64,000 nt of DNA, taken from contig NZ_JARXVH010000019.1 in NCBI RefSeq assembly GCF_029892565.1, forward strand, positions 62,001 to 126,000. The letters run 5' to 3'. The stretch's first letter is position 1. Each line of letters starts with the position of its first letter. The position numbers were made by a program, and so were the translations under genes. Below the pieces are notes generated by a model. It was given only the letters and a program-made list of their open reading frames with translations. It was not told the DNA's origin and did no database searches. The DNA comes from Streptomyces pseudovenezuelae (GTDB lineage Bacteria; Actinomycetota; Actinomycetes; Streptomycetales; Streptomycetaceae). Positions 1 to 7,646 of this stretch are shown piece after piece.

Positions 1-62
1 TGCGCGAGCTGGAGGCCCAACTCCCGGACACGGAGCCCCGGTCCGTACCCGTGCACGCCTGA
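1..62 (+). CDS. C-terminal end of an unidentified protein (partial)
   Basis: Only the last 19 codons and the TGA (60-62) are in the window; the visible C-terminus ends PRSVPVHA. This is too short to assign to a family. The next three genes on the same strand are sulfonate-utilisation genes, so another ssu-type protein such as a transporter subunit is a reasonable guess, but from context only. Confidence 0.45.
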   Translation, partial: RELEAQLPDTEPRSVPVHA

Positions 63-125
63 CGGTCCGCTCGTCGTTCACGCCTGCTGACCGCTTCCCT
101 CCGGACCGCCCCCGAAAGAGGACCC

Positions 126-680
126 ATGGCCACCGTCCTGTCCGTCTCCGGCAGCCCCTCCGCCTCCTCCCGCACCAACCGGCTCCTGCGCCATCTCGAC
201 CAGCGTCTGATCGCCCAGGGCCACGAGGTGATACCGCTCGACGTGCGCACCATCCCCGCCGAGGCACTGCTCGGCGCGGACTTCCGGCACCCCGCCATCG
301 TCGAGGCCACCGAACTCTTCGAGCGCGCCGACGGGGTCGTCGTCGGCACCCCCGTCTACAAGGCCTCCTACTCCGGAGTCCTCAAGGCGCTTCTCGACCT
401 GCTCCCGCAGTACGCGCTGGCCGGCAAGACCGTGCTGCCGCTCGCCACCGGCGGCTCCACGGCCCACGTCCTGGCCATCGACTACGCGCTGCGCCCGGTG
501 CTCAGCTCCATGGGCGCGGCCCACATCGTGCAGGGCTGGTTCACCCTCGACAAGGACATCACCGTGCGCGAGGACGGCGTCCTGACCGTCGCACCGACCG
601 CCACCGAGGCCCTCGTCCAGGTGGTCGACCAGTTCTCGACAGTGCTGGGCCGCACCCCGCTCCTCGCGGCGGCGAGCTGA
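126..680 (+). CDS. ssuE: NAD(P)H-dependent FMN reductase, SsuE family
   Basis: This 184-residue flavodoxin-fold protein reduces FMN and supplies FMNH2 to the sulfonate monooxygenase encoded downstream. The N-terminus has the phosphate-binding motif GSPSASSRT (about residues 9-17). The GTPVYKASYSGVLKALLD stretch (about 76-93) is typical of SsuE/MsuE proteins, and the length matches the family. The start at 126 follows a GAAAGAGG ribosome-binding site. The next gene starts 5 bases after the stop, so the two are almost certainly cotranscribed. Cytoplasmic; active under sulfur limitation by analogy with known ssu systems. Confidence 0.88.
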   Translation: MATVLSVSGSPSASSRTNRLLRHLDQRLIAQGHEVIPLDVRTIPAEALLGADFRHPAIVEATELFERADGVVVGTPVYKASYSGVLKALLDLLPQYALAGKTVLPLATGGSTAHVLAIDYALRPVLSSMGAAHIVQGWFTLDKDITVREDGVLTVAPTATEALVQVVDQFSTVLGRTPLLAAAS

Positions 681-685
681 GCGCC

Positions 686-1873
686 ATGTCCGCCGTCCAT
701 GTCATCGCCGCCGACGCGGAGGCCCTCGCCGTCGCGGCCACCCTGGCCGCGGAGTTCCGCGTCGGAGCCTCCGCCCGGGACACCGAACGCAGGCTGCCGC
801 GCGCGGAGTTGGACCGGCTCTCCGCGTCAGGGCTGCTCGCCGTCACCGTCCCCGCCGAGCACGGCGGGGCGGACGTCGGCTCCCTCACCCTCGCGGAGAT
901 CTTCCGGTTGCTCGCCGCGGCCGACGCCAGCCTCGCCCAGATCCCGCAGAGCCACTTCGCGTACGTCAACGTGATCCGCCGTCAGGGCACCCCGCAGCAG
1001 CAGAAGTTCTTCTTCGCGGAGCTGCTCGCGGGGCGCCGCTTCGGCAACGCGCAGTCGGAGGCAGGCACCAAGCACGTGCAGGACATCCGGACCCGGCTCA
1101 CCCCGCAGCCGGACGGCTCGTACGTCCTGACCGGCGTCAAGCACTACTCGACCGGTGCCCTCTTCGCCGACTGGATCCCGGTGCTGGCCCGCGCGGAGGG
1201 CGACCAGCTGCACGTGGCGTACGTGCCGCGGGACGCCCCCGGCGTCACGGTCGTCGACGACTGGGACGGCATGGGCCAGCGGACGACCGCCAGCGGCACC
1301 GTCCGGCTTGCCGACGTCCCGGTGCCCGCCGACCGGGTCCTGCCCCACCACCTCACCTTCGAGGGGCCCCAACTCCACGGTGCCGTCGCACAGTTGCTGC
1401 ACGCCGCCATCGACGCGGGCATCGCCGGGGGAGCACTGGCCGAGGCGGCGGAGTTCGTCCGGACGAAGAGCCGGCCCTGGTTCGAGAGCGGTCTGGAGAG
1501 CGCCGCCGAGGACCCGCTGCTGATCCAGCGGTTCGGTGAACTCGCCCTCCAGGTGTGGTCGTCGGAGGCGCTGCTGCGCGAGGCCGCCCGCGCGGTCGAC
1601 GCGGCGCGCGCCGACCTCACCGACGACACGGCGGCCGAGGCGTCCATCGCGGTAGCCGCGGCCAAGGTCCGGGCGGCCCAGGCGGCGGTCGAGGTGGCGG
1701 GCGCCCTCTTCGAAGTGGCGGGCACCCGCTCCGCGCTCAACTCACTGAACCTGCACCGCCATTGGCGCGACGCCCGCACCCACACCCTGCACGACCCGAC
1801 CCGCTGGAAGATCCAGCACATCGGCCGGTACGTGCTCAACGGCACGCGGCCACCCCGCCACGGCCTCCTCTAG
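686..1873 (+). CDS. SfnB-like acyl-CoA-dehydrogenase-fold monooxygenase, sulfur acquisition
   Basis: The 395-residue protein has the acyl-CoA dehydrogenase fold: a helical N-terminal domain, a central beta domain and a C-terminal helical domain ending in RHWRDARTHTLHDPTRWKIQHIGRY. That ending is characteristic of the SfnB/DszC branch, which uses reduced flavin as monooxygenases rather than acting as acyl-CoA dehydrogenases. It lies between ssuE and ssuD, with 5 bases to the former and 46 to the latter. It probably accepts FMNH2 from SsuE and attacks a sulfone or related organosulfur compound. The exact substrate cannot be read from sequence. Confidence 0.8.
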   Translation: MSAVHVIAADAEALAVAATLAAEFRVGASARDTERRLPRAELDRLSASGLLAVTVPAEHGGADVGSLTLAEIFRLLAAADASLAQIPQSHFAYVNVIRRQGTPQQQKFFFAELLAGRRFGNAQSEAGTKHVQDIRTRLTPQPDGSYVLTGVKHYSTGALFADWIPVLARAEGDQLHVAYVPRDAPGVTVVDDWDGMGQRTTASGTVRLADVPVPADRVLPHHLTFEGPQLHGAVAQLLHAAIDAGIAGGALAEAAEFVRTKSRPWFESGLESAAEDPLLIQRFGELALQVWSSEALLREAARAVDAARADLTDDTAAEASIAVAAAKVRAAQAAVEVAGALFEVAGTRSALNSLNLHRHWRDARTHTLHDPTRWKIQHIGRYVLNGTRPPRHGLL

Positions 1874-1919
1874 GGCCCTTCCACAAGAGCCCTGGCCCGA
1901 CCCACCGAACGGAGACCCC

Positions 1920-3065
1920 GTGTCCCTCACCTTCCACTGGTTCCTGCCCACCAACGGCGACAGCCGGCACGTCGTCGGTGGCGGCCACGGCACCCCGGCC
2001 ACCGTCTCCGGACGGGACCGGCCGCCGACCGTCGCCTACTTGAGCCAGATCGCCCGTGCCGCCGAGGACCTGGGCTTCGTGGGCGCGCTCACCCCGACCG
2101 GCGCCTGGTGCGAGGACGCGTGGCTGACCACCGCGATGGTCAGCCAGAACACCGAACGCCTGAAGTTCCTGGTCGCCTTCCGCCCCGGCTTCGTCTCACC
2201 GACGCTCGCCGCGCAGATGGCGTCCACCTTCCAGCGGCAGAGCGGCGGACGGCTGCTCCTCAACGTCGTCACCGGCGGGGAGAGCCACGAGCAGCGGGCC
2301 TACGGCGACTTCCTCGACAAGGACGACCGGTACCGCCGTACCGGCGAATTCCTGGAGATCGTGCGGCAGTTGTGGGAGGGCAAGACCGTCGACCTGCACG
2401 GTGAGCACCTCCAGGTCGAGGACGCCAAGCTGGCCCGCGTGCCGGACCCGGTCCCCGAGGTGTACTTCGGGGGATCGTCGCCCATCGCCGGGGAGGTGGC
2501 CGCCAAGTACGTGGACGTGTACCTCACTTGGGGCGAGCCGCCCGCGCAGGTCGCCGAGAAGATCGCCTGGATCCGGGGGCTCGCGGCCAAGCAGGGCCGC
2601 ACGCTGCGCTTCGGGATCCGGCTGCACGTCATCACCCGTGACACCTCCGAGGAGGCCTGGGCCGAGGCGGACCGGCTCCTCGCGGGCTTCGACGTGGCGA
2701 CCGTGAAGTCCGTACAGGCCGGGCTCGCGCGCAGTGAGTCCGAGGGACAGCAGCGGATGCTCGCCCTGCACGGCGGCGGCAACCGGGACGGCCTGGAGAT
2801 CCATCCCAACCTGTGGGCGGGCATCGGGCTCGTGCGCGGCGGCGCCGGCACCGCGCTGGTCGGCAGCCACGACGAGGTCGCCGAGCGGATCAAGGAGTAC
2901 CACGCCCTCGGCATCGACGAGTTCGTGCTCTCCGGCTATCCGCACCTGGAGGAGGCGTACTGGTTCGGTGAGGGCGTCCTGCCGCGCCTGGCCGAACAGG
3001 GGCTGTGGCAGCACCCGTTCGGCAAGCAGTCCGCGCCGTCGGCACAGGTGCCGTTCGCGAGCTAG
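1920..3065 (+). CDS. ssuD: FMNH2-dependent alkanesulfonate monooxygenase
   Basis: A 381-residue bacterial-luciferase-family TIM barrel with GTG start (1920) behind a CGGAGA site. It cleaves alkanesulfonates to sulfite and an aldehyde using FMNH2 and O2. Family features are visible: the N-terminus FHWFLPTNGDSRHVVG, the GALTPTGAWCEDAW segment, QRQSGGRLLLNVVTGGE, and the C-terminal EFVLSGYPHLEEAYWFGEGVLP found in SsuD. Length matches E. coli SsuD. It completes the ssuE / SfnB-like / ssuD unit. Its TAG overlaps the stop codon of the convergent gene within the tetranucleotide CTAG (3062-3065). Confidence 0.92.
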   Translation: MSLTFHWFLPTNGDSRHVVGGGHGTPATVSGRDRPPTVAYLSQIARAAEDLGFVGALTPTGAWCEDAWLTTAMVSQNTERLKFLVAFRPGFVSPTLAAQMASTFQRQSGGRLLLNVVTGGESHEQRAYGDFLDKDDRYRRTGEFLEIVRQLWEGKTVDLHGEHLQVEDAKLARVPDPVPEVYFGGSSPIAGEVAAKYVDVYLTWGEPPAQVAEKIAWIRGLAAKQGRTLRFGIRLHVITRDTSEEAWAEADRLLAGFDVATVKSVQAGLARSESEGQQRMLALHGGGNRDGLEIHPNLWAGIGLVRGGAGTALVGSHDEVAERIKEYHALGIDEFVLSGYPHLEEAYWFGEGVLPRLAEQGLWQHPFGKQSAPSAQVPFAS

Positions 3066-4108
3066 ATCTCCGCCAGCGCGTCGAGGTGCGCCCGTCGCAC
3101 CTCGACGGTCTGCCCCTGCACCAGCAGGAACATCCCTTCCCGGGCCAGCCGTTGGGCCGGCTCGCGCAGGTCCATCGCCCGGCCGCCGCGGGCCACGACC
3201 GCCGCCGTCGTGGCCGCGCGCATGAGGTCGTACGCCCGTGTCTTGAGTGCAAGCCGTTCCGCGACGCGCTCGTGCGGGACGGGGTGCTCGGCCAACTCGT
3301 AGACCTGGCGCCGCACTTCGTCGAGCCGCCCGCGCAGCGCTCCCGCGGCCTCCTCCTCACCGGCACCGGCCAGCAGACCGAGTGCCGCGTACGCCACCCC
3401 GAAGACGGCGGGGGAGGCGTTGGTGTTACGGGGCAGGTCGACCAGGGCGAACTTCTCCTGCGGGGTGCGCAGCACCACCGCGTCGTCGGGCAGCCACAGG
3501 CCGTCCAGTTCCAGGGAGACCGTGACGGACGCGGTGAGGGCGGCGAGGCGCATCGGCGCGGAGGGCGTGAGGCCCGGCTGCTCGCGCGCCTCGGTGAAGG
3601 CGAACACCACCTCGTCCGTGTCCGTCACACCCGCGAGCAGCATCACGTCGTTGAGGCCCCAGCCCGTGTACCAGGGCACCGTCCCGTCGAAGCGCCAGCC
3701 GCCGCGCTCCGGCGTGACCCGCACCGGGACCTTAGGGAAGGCCCGGACGTGCGCGAACGCGATGCCGGCCAGCAGTTCACCGGTCGCCAGCGGGCGCAGC
3801 AGCCGCTCCCGGACCGGGAGGGCGGACTTCGCCAGCATCCGTACCGGCGTGTGGTGCTGGGTCTGCACGAACCAGGTGGAGCAGCACGCCCCGGACAGGA
3901 TCTCCGCGATCTCCCGCGCCACGGAGTCCGGGGCGCCCGCACCGCCGTATTGCTTCGGCGCGCTCACCCCGAGCAGCCCCGACCGCCTGATGGCCTCGAT
4001 GTGGCTCGCGGGCACGGTCCCCTGGTCGACCTCCGCCGCGCGCGGAGCGAGGAGGTCGTCCGCGAGAGACCTGGCCACGGGGATGAGGGGATGGGTTTCG
4101 ACGGTCAT
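3062..4108 (-). CDS. acyl-CoA-dehydrogenase-like flavoprotein
   Basis: A 348-residue protein when started at the ATG at 4108 (MTVETHPLIPVARSL); a longer frame to 4225 exists but would run across the DGPF gene start. The N-terminal helical half resembles acyl-CoA dehydrogenases (GLLGVSAPKQYGGAG). The middle has WYTGWGLNDVMLLAGV, similar to flavin-dependent hydroxylase or desulfurisation relatives. Convergent with ssuD, sharing the CTAG stop region, and therefore possibly part of the same sulfur-scavenging locus. No obvious catalytic glutamate can be placed by eye, so dehydrogenase versus monooxygenase is open. Confidence 0.7.
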   Translation of the reverse strand: MTVETHPLIPVARSLADDLLAPRAAEVDQGTVPASHIEAIRRSGLLGVSAPKQYGGAGAPDSVAREIAEILSGACCSTWFVQTQHHTPVRMLAKSALPVRERLLRPLATGELLAGIAFAHVRAFPKVPVRVTPERGGWRFDGTVPWYTGWGLNDVMLLAGVTDTDEVVFAFTEAREQPGLTPSAPMRLAALTASVTVSLELDGLWLPDDAVVLRTPQEKFALVDLPRNTNASPAVFGVAYAALGLLAGAGEEEAAGALRGRLDEVRRQVYELAEHPVPHERVAERLALKTRAYDLMRAATTAAVVARGGRAMDLREPAQRLAREGMFLLVQGQTVEVRRAHLDALAEI

Positions 4109-4140
4109 GGAAAGGATTCTCGCGATCTCGTCGCGCGAGG

Positions 4141-4164
4141 TGTCGATCCGGGGCTGTGTCGTTC
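4141..4164 (+). promoter_or_regulatory. candidate ECF42-type promoter for the DGPF-sigma operon
   Basis: TGTCGA (4141-4146) followed by CGTTC (4160-4164) lies upstream of the DGPF gene. From memory, ECF42 sigma factors recognise TGTCGA in the -35 region and a CGA/TC-like -10. The spacing here (13 bases) is short, so the -10 assignment is uncertain. It would make the operon autoregulated. Confidence 0.45.
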
Positions 4165-4205
4165 GTGTAGGAGGTGAGAGAAGGACACGACACCACGAAC
4201 GACAC
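4156..4205. repeat. 12-bp perfect inverted repeat in the DGPF leader
   Basis: GTGTCGTTCGTG (4156-4167) and CACGAACGACAC (4194-4205) are exact reverse complements separated by 26 bases. They lie between the candidate ECF promoter and the GGAGG ribosome-binding site (4214-4218). It may be a regulator site or an mRNA stem. Confidence 0.75.
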
Positions 4206-4223
4206 GACACGACGGAGGACGTC

Positions 4224-4580
4224 ATGCAGCACTACCTGCTCAGCGTGATCACACCGACCGAAGGAACGCCGCCCGGTCCTGAGGCCATGGCGGAGATCTT
4301 CCGCAACATCGAGACCTTCCACGCGGAGCTGCGGGAGGCCGGCGCCTGGGTCTTCGCCGGTGGCCTGCACGGCCCCGAGACGGCCACGGTGCTGCGGCCC
4401 AAGGACGGCGACGTCCTGATCACCGACGGGCCGTTCGCCGAGGGCAAGGAGTACCTGGGAGGCATCTGCCTGATCAAGGCACCCGACCTGGACGCGGCCC
4501 TGGAATGGGGCCGGAAGGCGACCTGGGCCACCACCCTGCCCATCGAGGTGCGCCCGTTCATGCACCAGGACGACGCCTGA
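4224..4580 (+). CDS. DGPF/YCII-domain protein, partner of the ECF42 sigma factor
   Basis: A 118-residue single-domain protein of the DGPF (YCII-related) family. The signature appears as ITDGPFAEGKEYLGG (about residues 56-70), followed by the usual acidic-pair helix and the VRPF ending. Start at 4224 is set by GGAGG at 4214-4218. Its TGA overlaps the ATG of the sigma factor by one base (ATGA), so they are translationally coupled. DGPF proteins are the constant neighbours of ECF42 sigma factors and their biochemical role is not established. Confidence 0.88.
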   Translation: MQHYLLSVITPTEGTPPGPEAMAEIFRNIETFHAELREAGAWVFAGGLHGPETATVLRPKDGDVLITDGPFAEGKEYLGGICLIKAPDLDAALEWGRKATWATTLPIEVRPFMHQDDA

Positions 4581-5776
4581 TGCCCGAACCCGTCGACGTC
4601 GCGGCCGTCTTCCGTGCGGAGTACGGCCGCGCCGTCGCCGTCCTGGTCCGCTTCCTCGGCGACATCGACCTCGCCGAGGAAGCGGTCCAGGAGGCCTTCA
4701 CCACGGCCGTCCAGCGCTGGCCGGAGACGGGTGTGCCGCCCAGCCCGGCCGGCTGGATCATCACCACCGCGCGCAACCGCGCGATCGACCGGCTGCGCCG
4801 CGAGTCCTCCCGCGAGGCCCGCCACGCCGAGGCCGCCCTGGTGAACGCGCCCGACGCACCGGTCGAGGAGGGCCCCGTGCGCGACGACCGGCTCCGCCTG
4901 ATCTTCACCTGCTGCCACCCCGCGCTCGCCCCCCAGGCCCAGGTCGCCCTGACCCTCCGCCTGCTCGGCGGACTCACCACACCCCAGATCGCCCGCGCCT
5001 TCCTGGTGCCCGAGCCGACCATGGCCCAACGCCTCGTCCGCGCCAAGGCGAAGATCCGGGGCGCCCGGATCCCCTACCGCGTGCCCCGCGACGCCGACCT
5101 CCCGGACCGGCTCAAGGGCGTCCTCGCCGTCGTCTACCTGATCTTCAACGAGGGATACGCGGGCGACCCCGAACTGTGCGCGGAGGCCGTACGCCTCGGC
5201 CGCCTCCTGTCCGAGCTGATGCCGGACGAGCCCGAGGTCACCGGCCTGCTCGCGCTGATGCTCCTCGTCGAATCCCGCAGGACCGCACGCCAGGGCGAGC
5301 ACGGCGAGCTCGTACCCCTCCCCGAGCAGGACCGCGCCTGCTGGGACCGCGAGCTGATCGCCGAGGGGCAGTCCCTGGTCCGCCGCTGTCTGCGCCGCAA
5401 CCAGCCGGGCCAGTACCAGATCCAGGCCGCCGTCCAGGCCGTCCACAGCGACGCGGAGTCCGCCGAGGCCACCGACTGGGGCCAGATCCTGCGGCTGTAC
5501 GACCAGCTCACGGCGGTCGCCCCCAGCCCGGTGGTGGCCCTCAACCGGGCGGTCGCCGTGGCCGAGACAGCGGGCCCGACCCCGGCCCTCGACCTGGTCG
5601 ACGCCCTCGACCTGACCGGCTACCACGTCTTCCACGCGGTCCGCGCCGACCTGCTGCGCCGCCTGGGCCGCACGCAGGAGGCGGCACGGGCTTACGAGAC
5701 GGCGGCCGAGCTGACCGGGAGCCCGGCGGAGCGGGCGCATCTGAAAGCCGCCCGGCGGGCACTCGACGCCGGCTGA
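4580..5776 (+). CDS. ECF RNA polymerase sigma factor, ECF42-type with long C-terminal TPR extension
   Basis: 398 residues, about twice a normal ECF factor. Region 2 is at about 10-80 (AEEAVQEAFTTAVQRW). Region 4 follows at about 110-165 (LTLRLLGGLTTPQIARAFLVPEPTMAQRLVRAKAKIR region). Then come VVYLIFNEGY, the DUF6596 hallmark, and a helical TPR-like tail. No anti-sigma gene is adjacent, which fits this group, where the C-terminal extension is required for activity in the studied Streptomyces example. Likely transcribes its own operon from the site near 4141. The inducing signal is unknown. Confidence 0.9.
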   Translation: MPEPVDVAAVFRAEYGRAVAVLVRFLGDIDLAEEAVQEAFTTAVQRWPETGVPPSPAGWIITTARNRAIDRLRRESSREARHAEAALVNAPDAPVEEGPVRDDRLRLIFTCCHPALAPQAQVALTLRLLGGLTTPQIARAFLVPEPTMAQRLVRAKAKIRGARIPYRVPRDADLPDRLKGVLAVVYLIFNEGYAGDPELCAEAVRLGRLLSELMPDEPEVTGLLALMLLVESRRTARQGEHGELVPLPEQDRACWDRELIAEGQSLVRRCLRRNQPGQYQIQAAVQAVHSDAESAEATDWGQILRLYDQLTAVAPSPVVALNRAVAVAETAGPTPALDLVDALDLTGYHVFHAVRADLLRRLGRTQEAARAYETAAELTGSPAERAHLKAARRALDAG

Positions 5777-5816
5777 CCGGGTCCGGAGTGTCCGACGTCC
5801 CCGGCAGATCCAGCGT

Positions 5817-6923
5817 CTAGGGCCGTACGGTGTCCAGCTGCGTGAGCACGTCGAAGTCCACCCCGTCCGCCCGCGCCAGATAGATCCGCTGCCGGACATG
5901 ACTGCCGCGCAGCCGCAGTAAGCCGCGCGGTCCCTCGTAGGACACCGAGTCGGCCGTCGCGCCGATCGCCGTGACGTCCAGCGTTCTGGCCCGGGTGATG
6001 AGCGCGGCGAGCAACAGGACGCCCTCGTAACAGGATTCGCCCAGACTGCCGGGCGCCGGAGCGTCGATGCCGAACCGGCCGGCGTACTGGCCGTGGAAGT
6101 CGAGGGTGTCCTGGTTGGCGAGCGAGGCGAAGAACCCGGCGGTGCTGTAGAGATCGGCGGTGGCCGTGGGACCACTGGCCATCAGCATGTTCTCGTCCAT
6201 CAACGTGCTCAGCCGCAGACAGCGCGCGTCGAGTCCGGCCGCGGCGAACGCGCGGTTGAAGCGCACCGCGTCACTGCCCACCAGAAGCATCAGCACCGCG
6301 TCGGCCTCGGAGTGCTCGATACGGCGCAGCACGTCGTCGAAGTCATGGGTGCCGAGCGGCAGATAGGCCCGCCCGCAGATCCGGCCCCCCGACTCGTGGG
6401 CGTAGCCGCGCGCGGCCTGCGCGGTGCGGCGCGGCCAGACGTAGTCGTTGCCGACCACGAACCAGCTGCGCACCTTGCGTTCCCGGGCCAACAGACGTAT
6501 AGCGGGCCGCAGTTGGGCGTCCGGCGTCTCGCTGGTGAGGAAGACGCCGTTGGTGTGCTCACCGCCCTCGTACAGCGCCGTGTACACGTACGGCACCCGG
6601 TGCGCGATGCGCGGCGCGAGTGCCTGCCGCACGGAGGAGATGTGCCAGCCGGTGACCCCCTGCACGACCCCCAGGTCCACCAACGCCTCGACCCGGTCGG
6701 CGATTTCATTCGGCTCGGCACCGCCGTCCACCGGCAGCAGGCGCAGCTCCTTGCCGAGCACCCCGCCCGCGTGGTTGACCTCCTCGGCGGCCAGCCGCGC
6801 GCACAACTCGCAGGTGGGCCCGAAGATTCCGGCGGCACCCTGGAGGGGGAAGACCAGGGCCACGCTGATCACGGTGTCGTCGACGGTGAACCAGTCGAGC
6901 GGGTGGGGGTCGAGCTGGAACAT
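5817..6923 (-). CDS. cytoplasmic AmiC/urea-binding-type ligand-binding protein
   Basis: A 368-residue type I periplasmic-binding-fold protein (Peripla_BP_5, amide/urea-binding branch). It shows VALVFPLQGAAGIFGPTCELCARLAAEEVN near the N-terminus and LMDENMLMA in the C-terminal lobe, as in AmiC/FmdD-like proteins. The chosen ATG (6923) gives MFQLDPHPLDWF with no signal peptide or lipobox. No transporter genes adjoin, so it is more likely an intracellular sensor, as AmiC is for the Pseudomonas amidase operon, than a transporter subunit. It is divergent from the MarR gene at 7052. The ligand is probably a small amide or urea derivative, by family only. Confidence 0.75.
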   Translation of the reverse strand: MFQLDPHPLDWFTVDDTVISVALVFPLQGAAGIFGPTCELCARLAAEEVNHAGGVLGKELRLLPVDGGAEPNEIADRVEALVDLGVVQGVTGWHISSVRQALAPRIAHRVPYVYTALYEGGEHTNGVFLTSETPDAQLRPAIRLLARERKVRSWFVVGNDYVWPRRTAQAARGYAHESGGRICGRAYLPLGTHDFDDVLRRIEHSEADAVLMLLVGSDAVRFNRAFAAAGLDARCLRLSTLMDENMLMASGPTATADLYSTAGFFASLANQDTLDFHGQYAGRFGIDAPAPGSLGESCYEGVLLLAALITRARTLDVTAIGATADSVSYEGPRGLLRLRGSHVRQRIYLARADGVDFDVLTQLDTVRP

Positions 6924-7051
6924 GCGGTCATGATTCCGGGTCCGCCCGGTGAACTCCAGCCCGTCTCGTGGTGCGGTCGGTGCGGGGACGGTATCTGTGG
7001 CCTGCGGGACGGCACTTGTACGATGGATCCACCCCGGGACCGAGGAGAACG

Positions 7052-7498
7052 ATGCCTGCCTCATCTGCGCGTCAACCCCAGGACCTGATGCAGCTGTTGA
7101 CGCGTGCGGAGCGTGTGGCCGCGCGGCGACTGCAGTCCGTGCTCGACGAGGACGGCTGCTCGCTGGACGCGTGGCGGGTGCTCACCCTGCTCTCCGACGG
7201 CAAGGGCCACTCCATGACGGCGGTGGCCGAAGCCGCATTTCTGCCCGCGCCGACGCTCACCAAGCTGGTCGACCACCTCGTCGACCAGAACCTCGTCTAC
7301 CGCCGCGTCGACCCCCTGGACCGCCGCCGCATCCTCGCCCACCTCACGCCACGCGGCCAGACGTACTGGCGCCGGCTCAGCCGCGAGGTCCGTACCCGGT
7401 GGCCGGTGCTGAACGAGGGCGACGACGAGTTGTTGCGGGCGCTGCTGGGCCGGCTGCTGGACACGCTCGAAGAGACGGCGGCCGTGGATTCGGCCTGA
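7052..7498 (+). CDS. MarR-family transcriptional regulator
   Basis: 148 residues with the winged-helix core of MarR proteins: DAWRVLTLLSDGKGHSMTAVAEAAFLPAPTLTKLVDHLV, then the wing RRVDPLDRRRILAHLT. ATG at 7052 is set by AGGAG (7043-7047). Divergent from the AmiC-like sensor gene, and 148 bases upstream of an aldehyde dehydrogenase gene. The likely targets are the shared intergenic region and perhaps the dehydrogenase. A TACGAT -10-like element is at 7019-7024. Confidence 0.85.
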   Translation: MPASSARQPQDLMQLLTRAERVAARRLQSVLDEDGCSLDAWRVLTLLSDGKGHSMTAVAEAAFLPAPTLTKLVDHLVDQNLVYRRVDPLDRRRILAHLTPRGQTYWRRLSREVRTRWPVLNEGDDELLRALLGRLLDTLEETAAVDSA

Positions 7499-7646
7499 CG
7501 CCACCTTGGGTGACCGGGGGAACTCAGGCCGTGGTCTTCGGCGATCCGGAATGACTTCTGTACCTTAATGGTTGCTAATTACATCGAGTAGCACCGACCG
7601 CACCCGTCCCGGCCCGGCAGGGCCCGCGCACCACCAGCGAGGCACC

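Noticed and set aside
4232..6175. Minus-strand open frame of about 647 codons opposite the ECF42 operon
   Set aside because: Antisense of the DGPF and sigma genes, whose motifs, ribosome-binding sites and coupled stop/start are on the plus strand.
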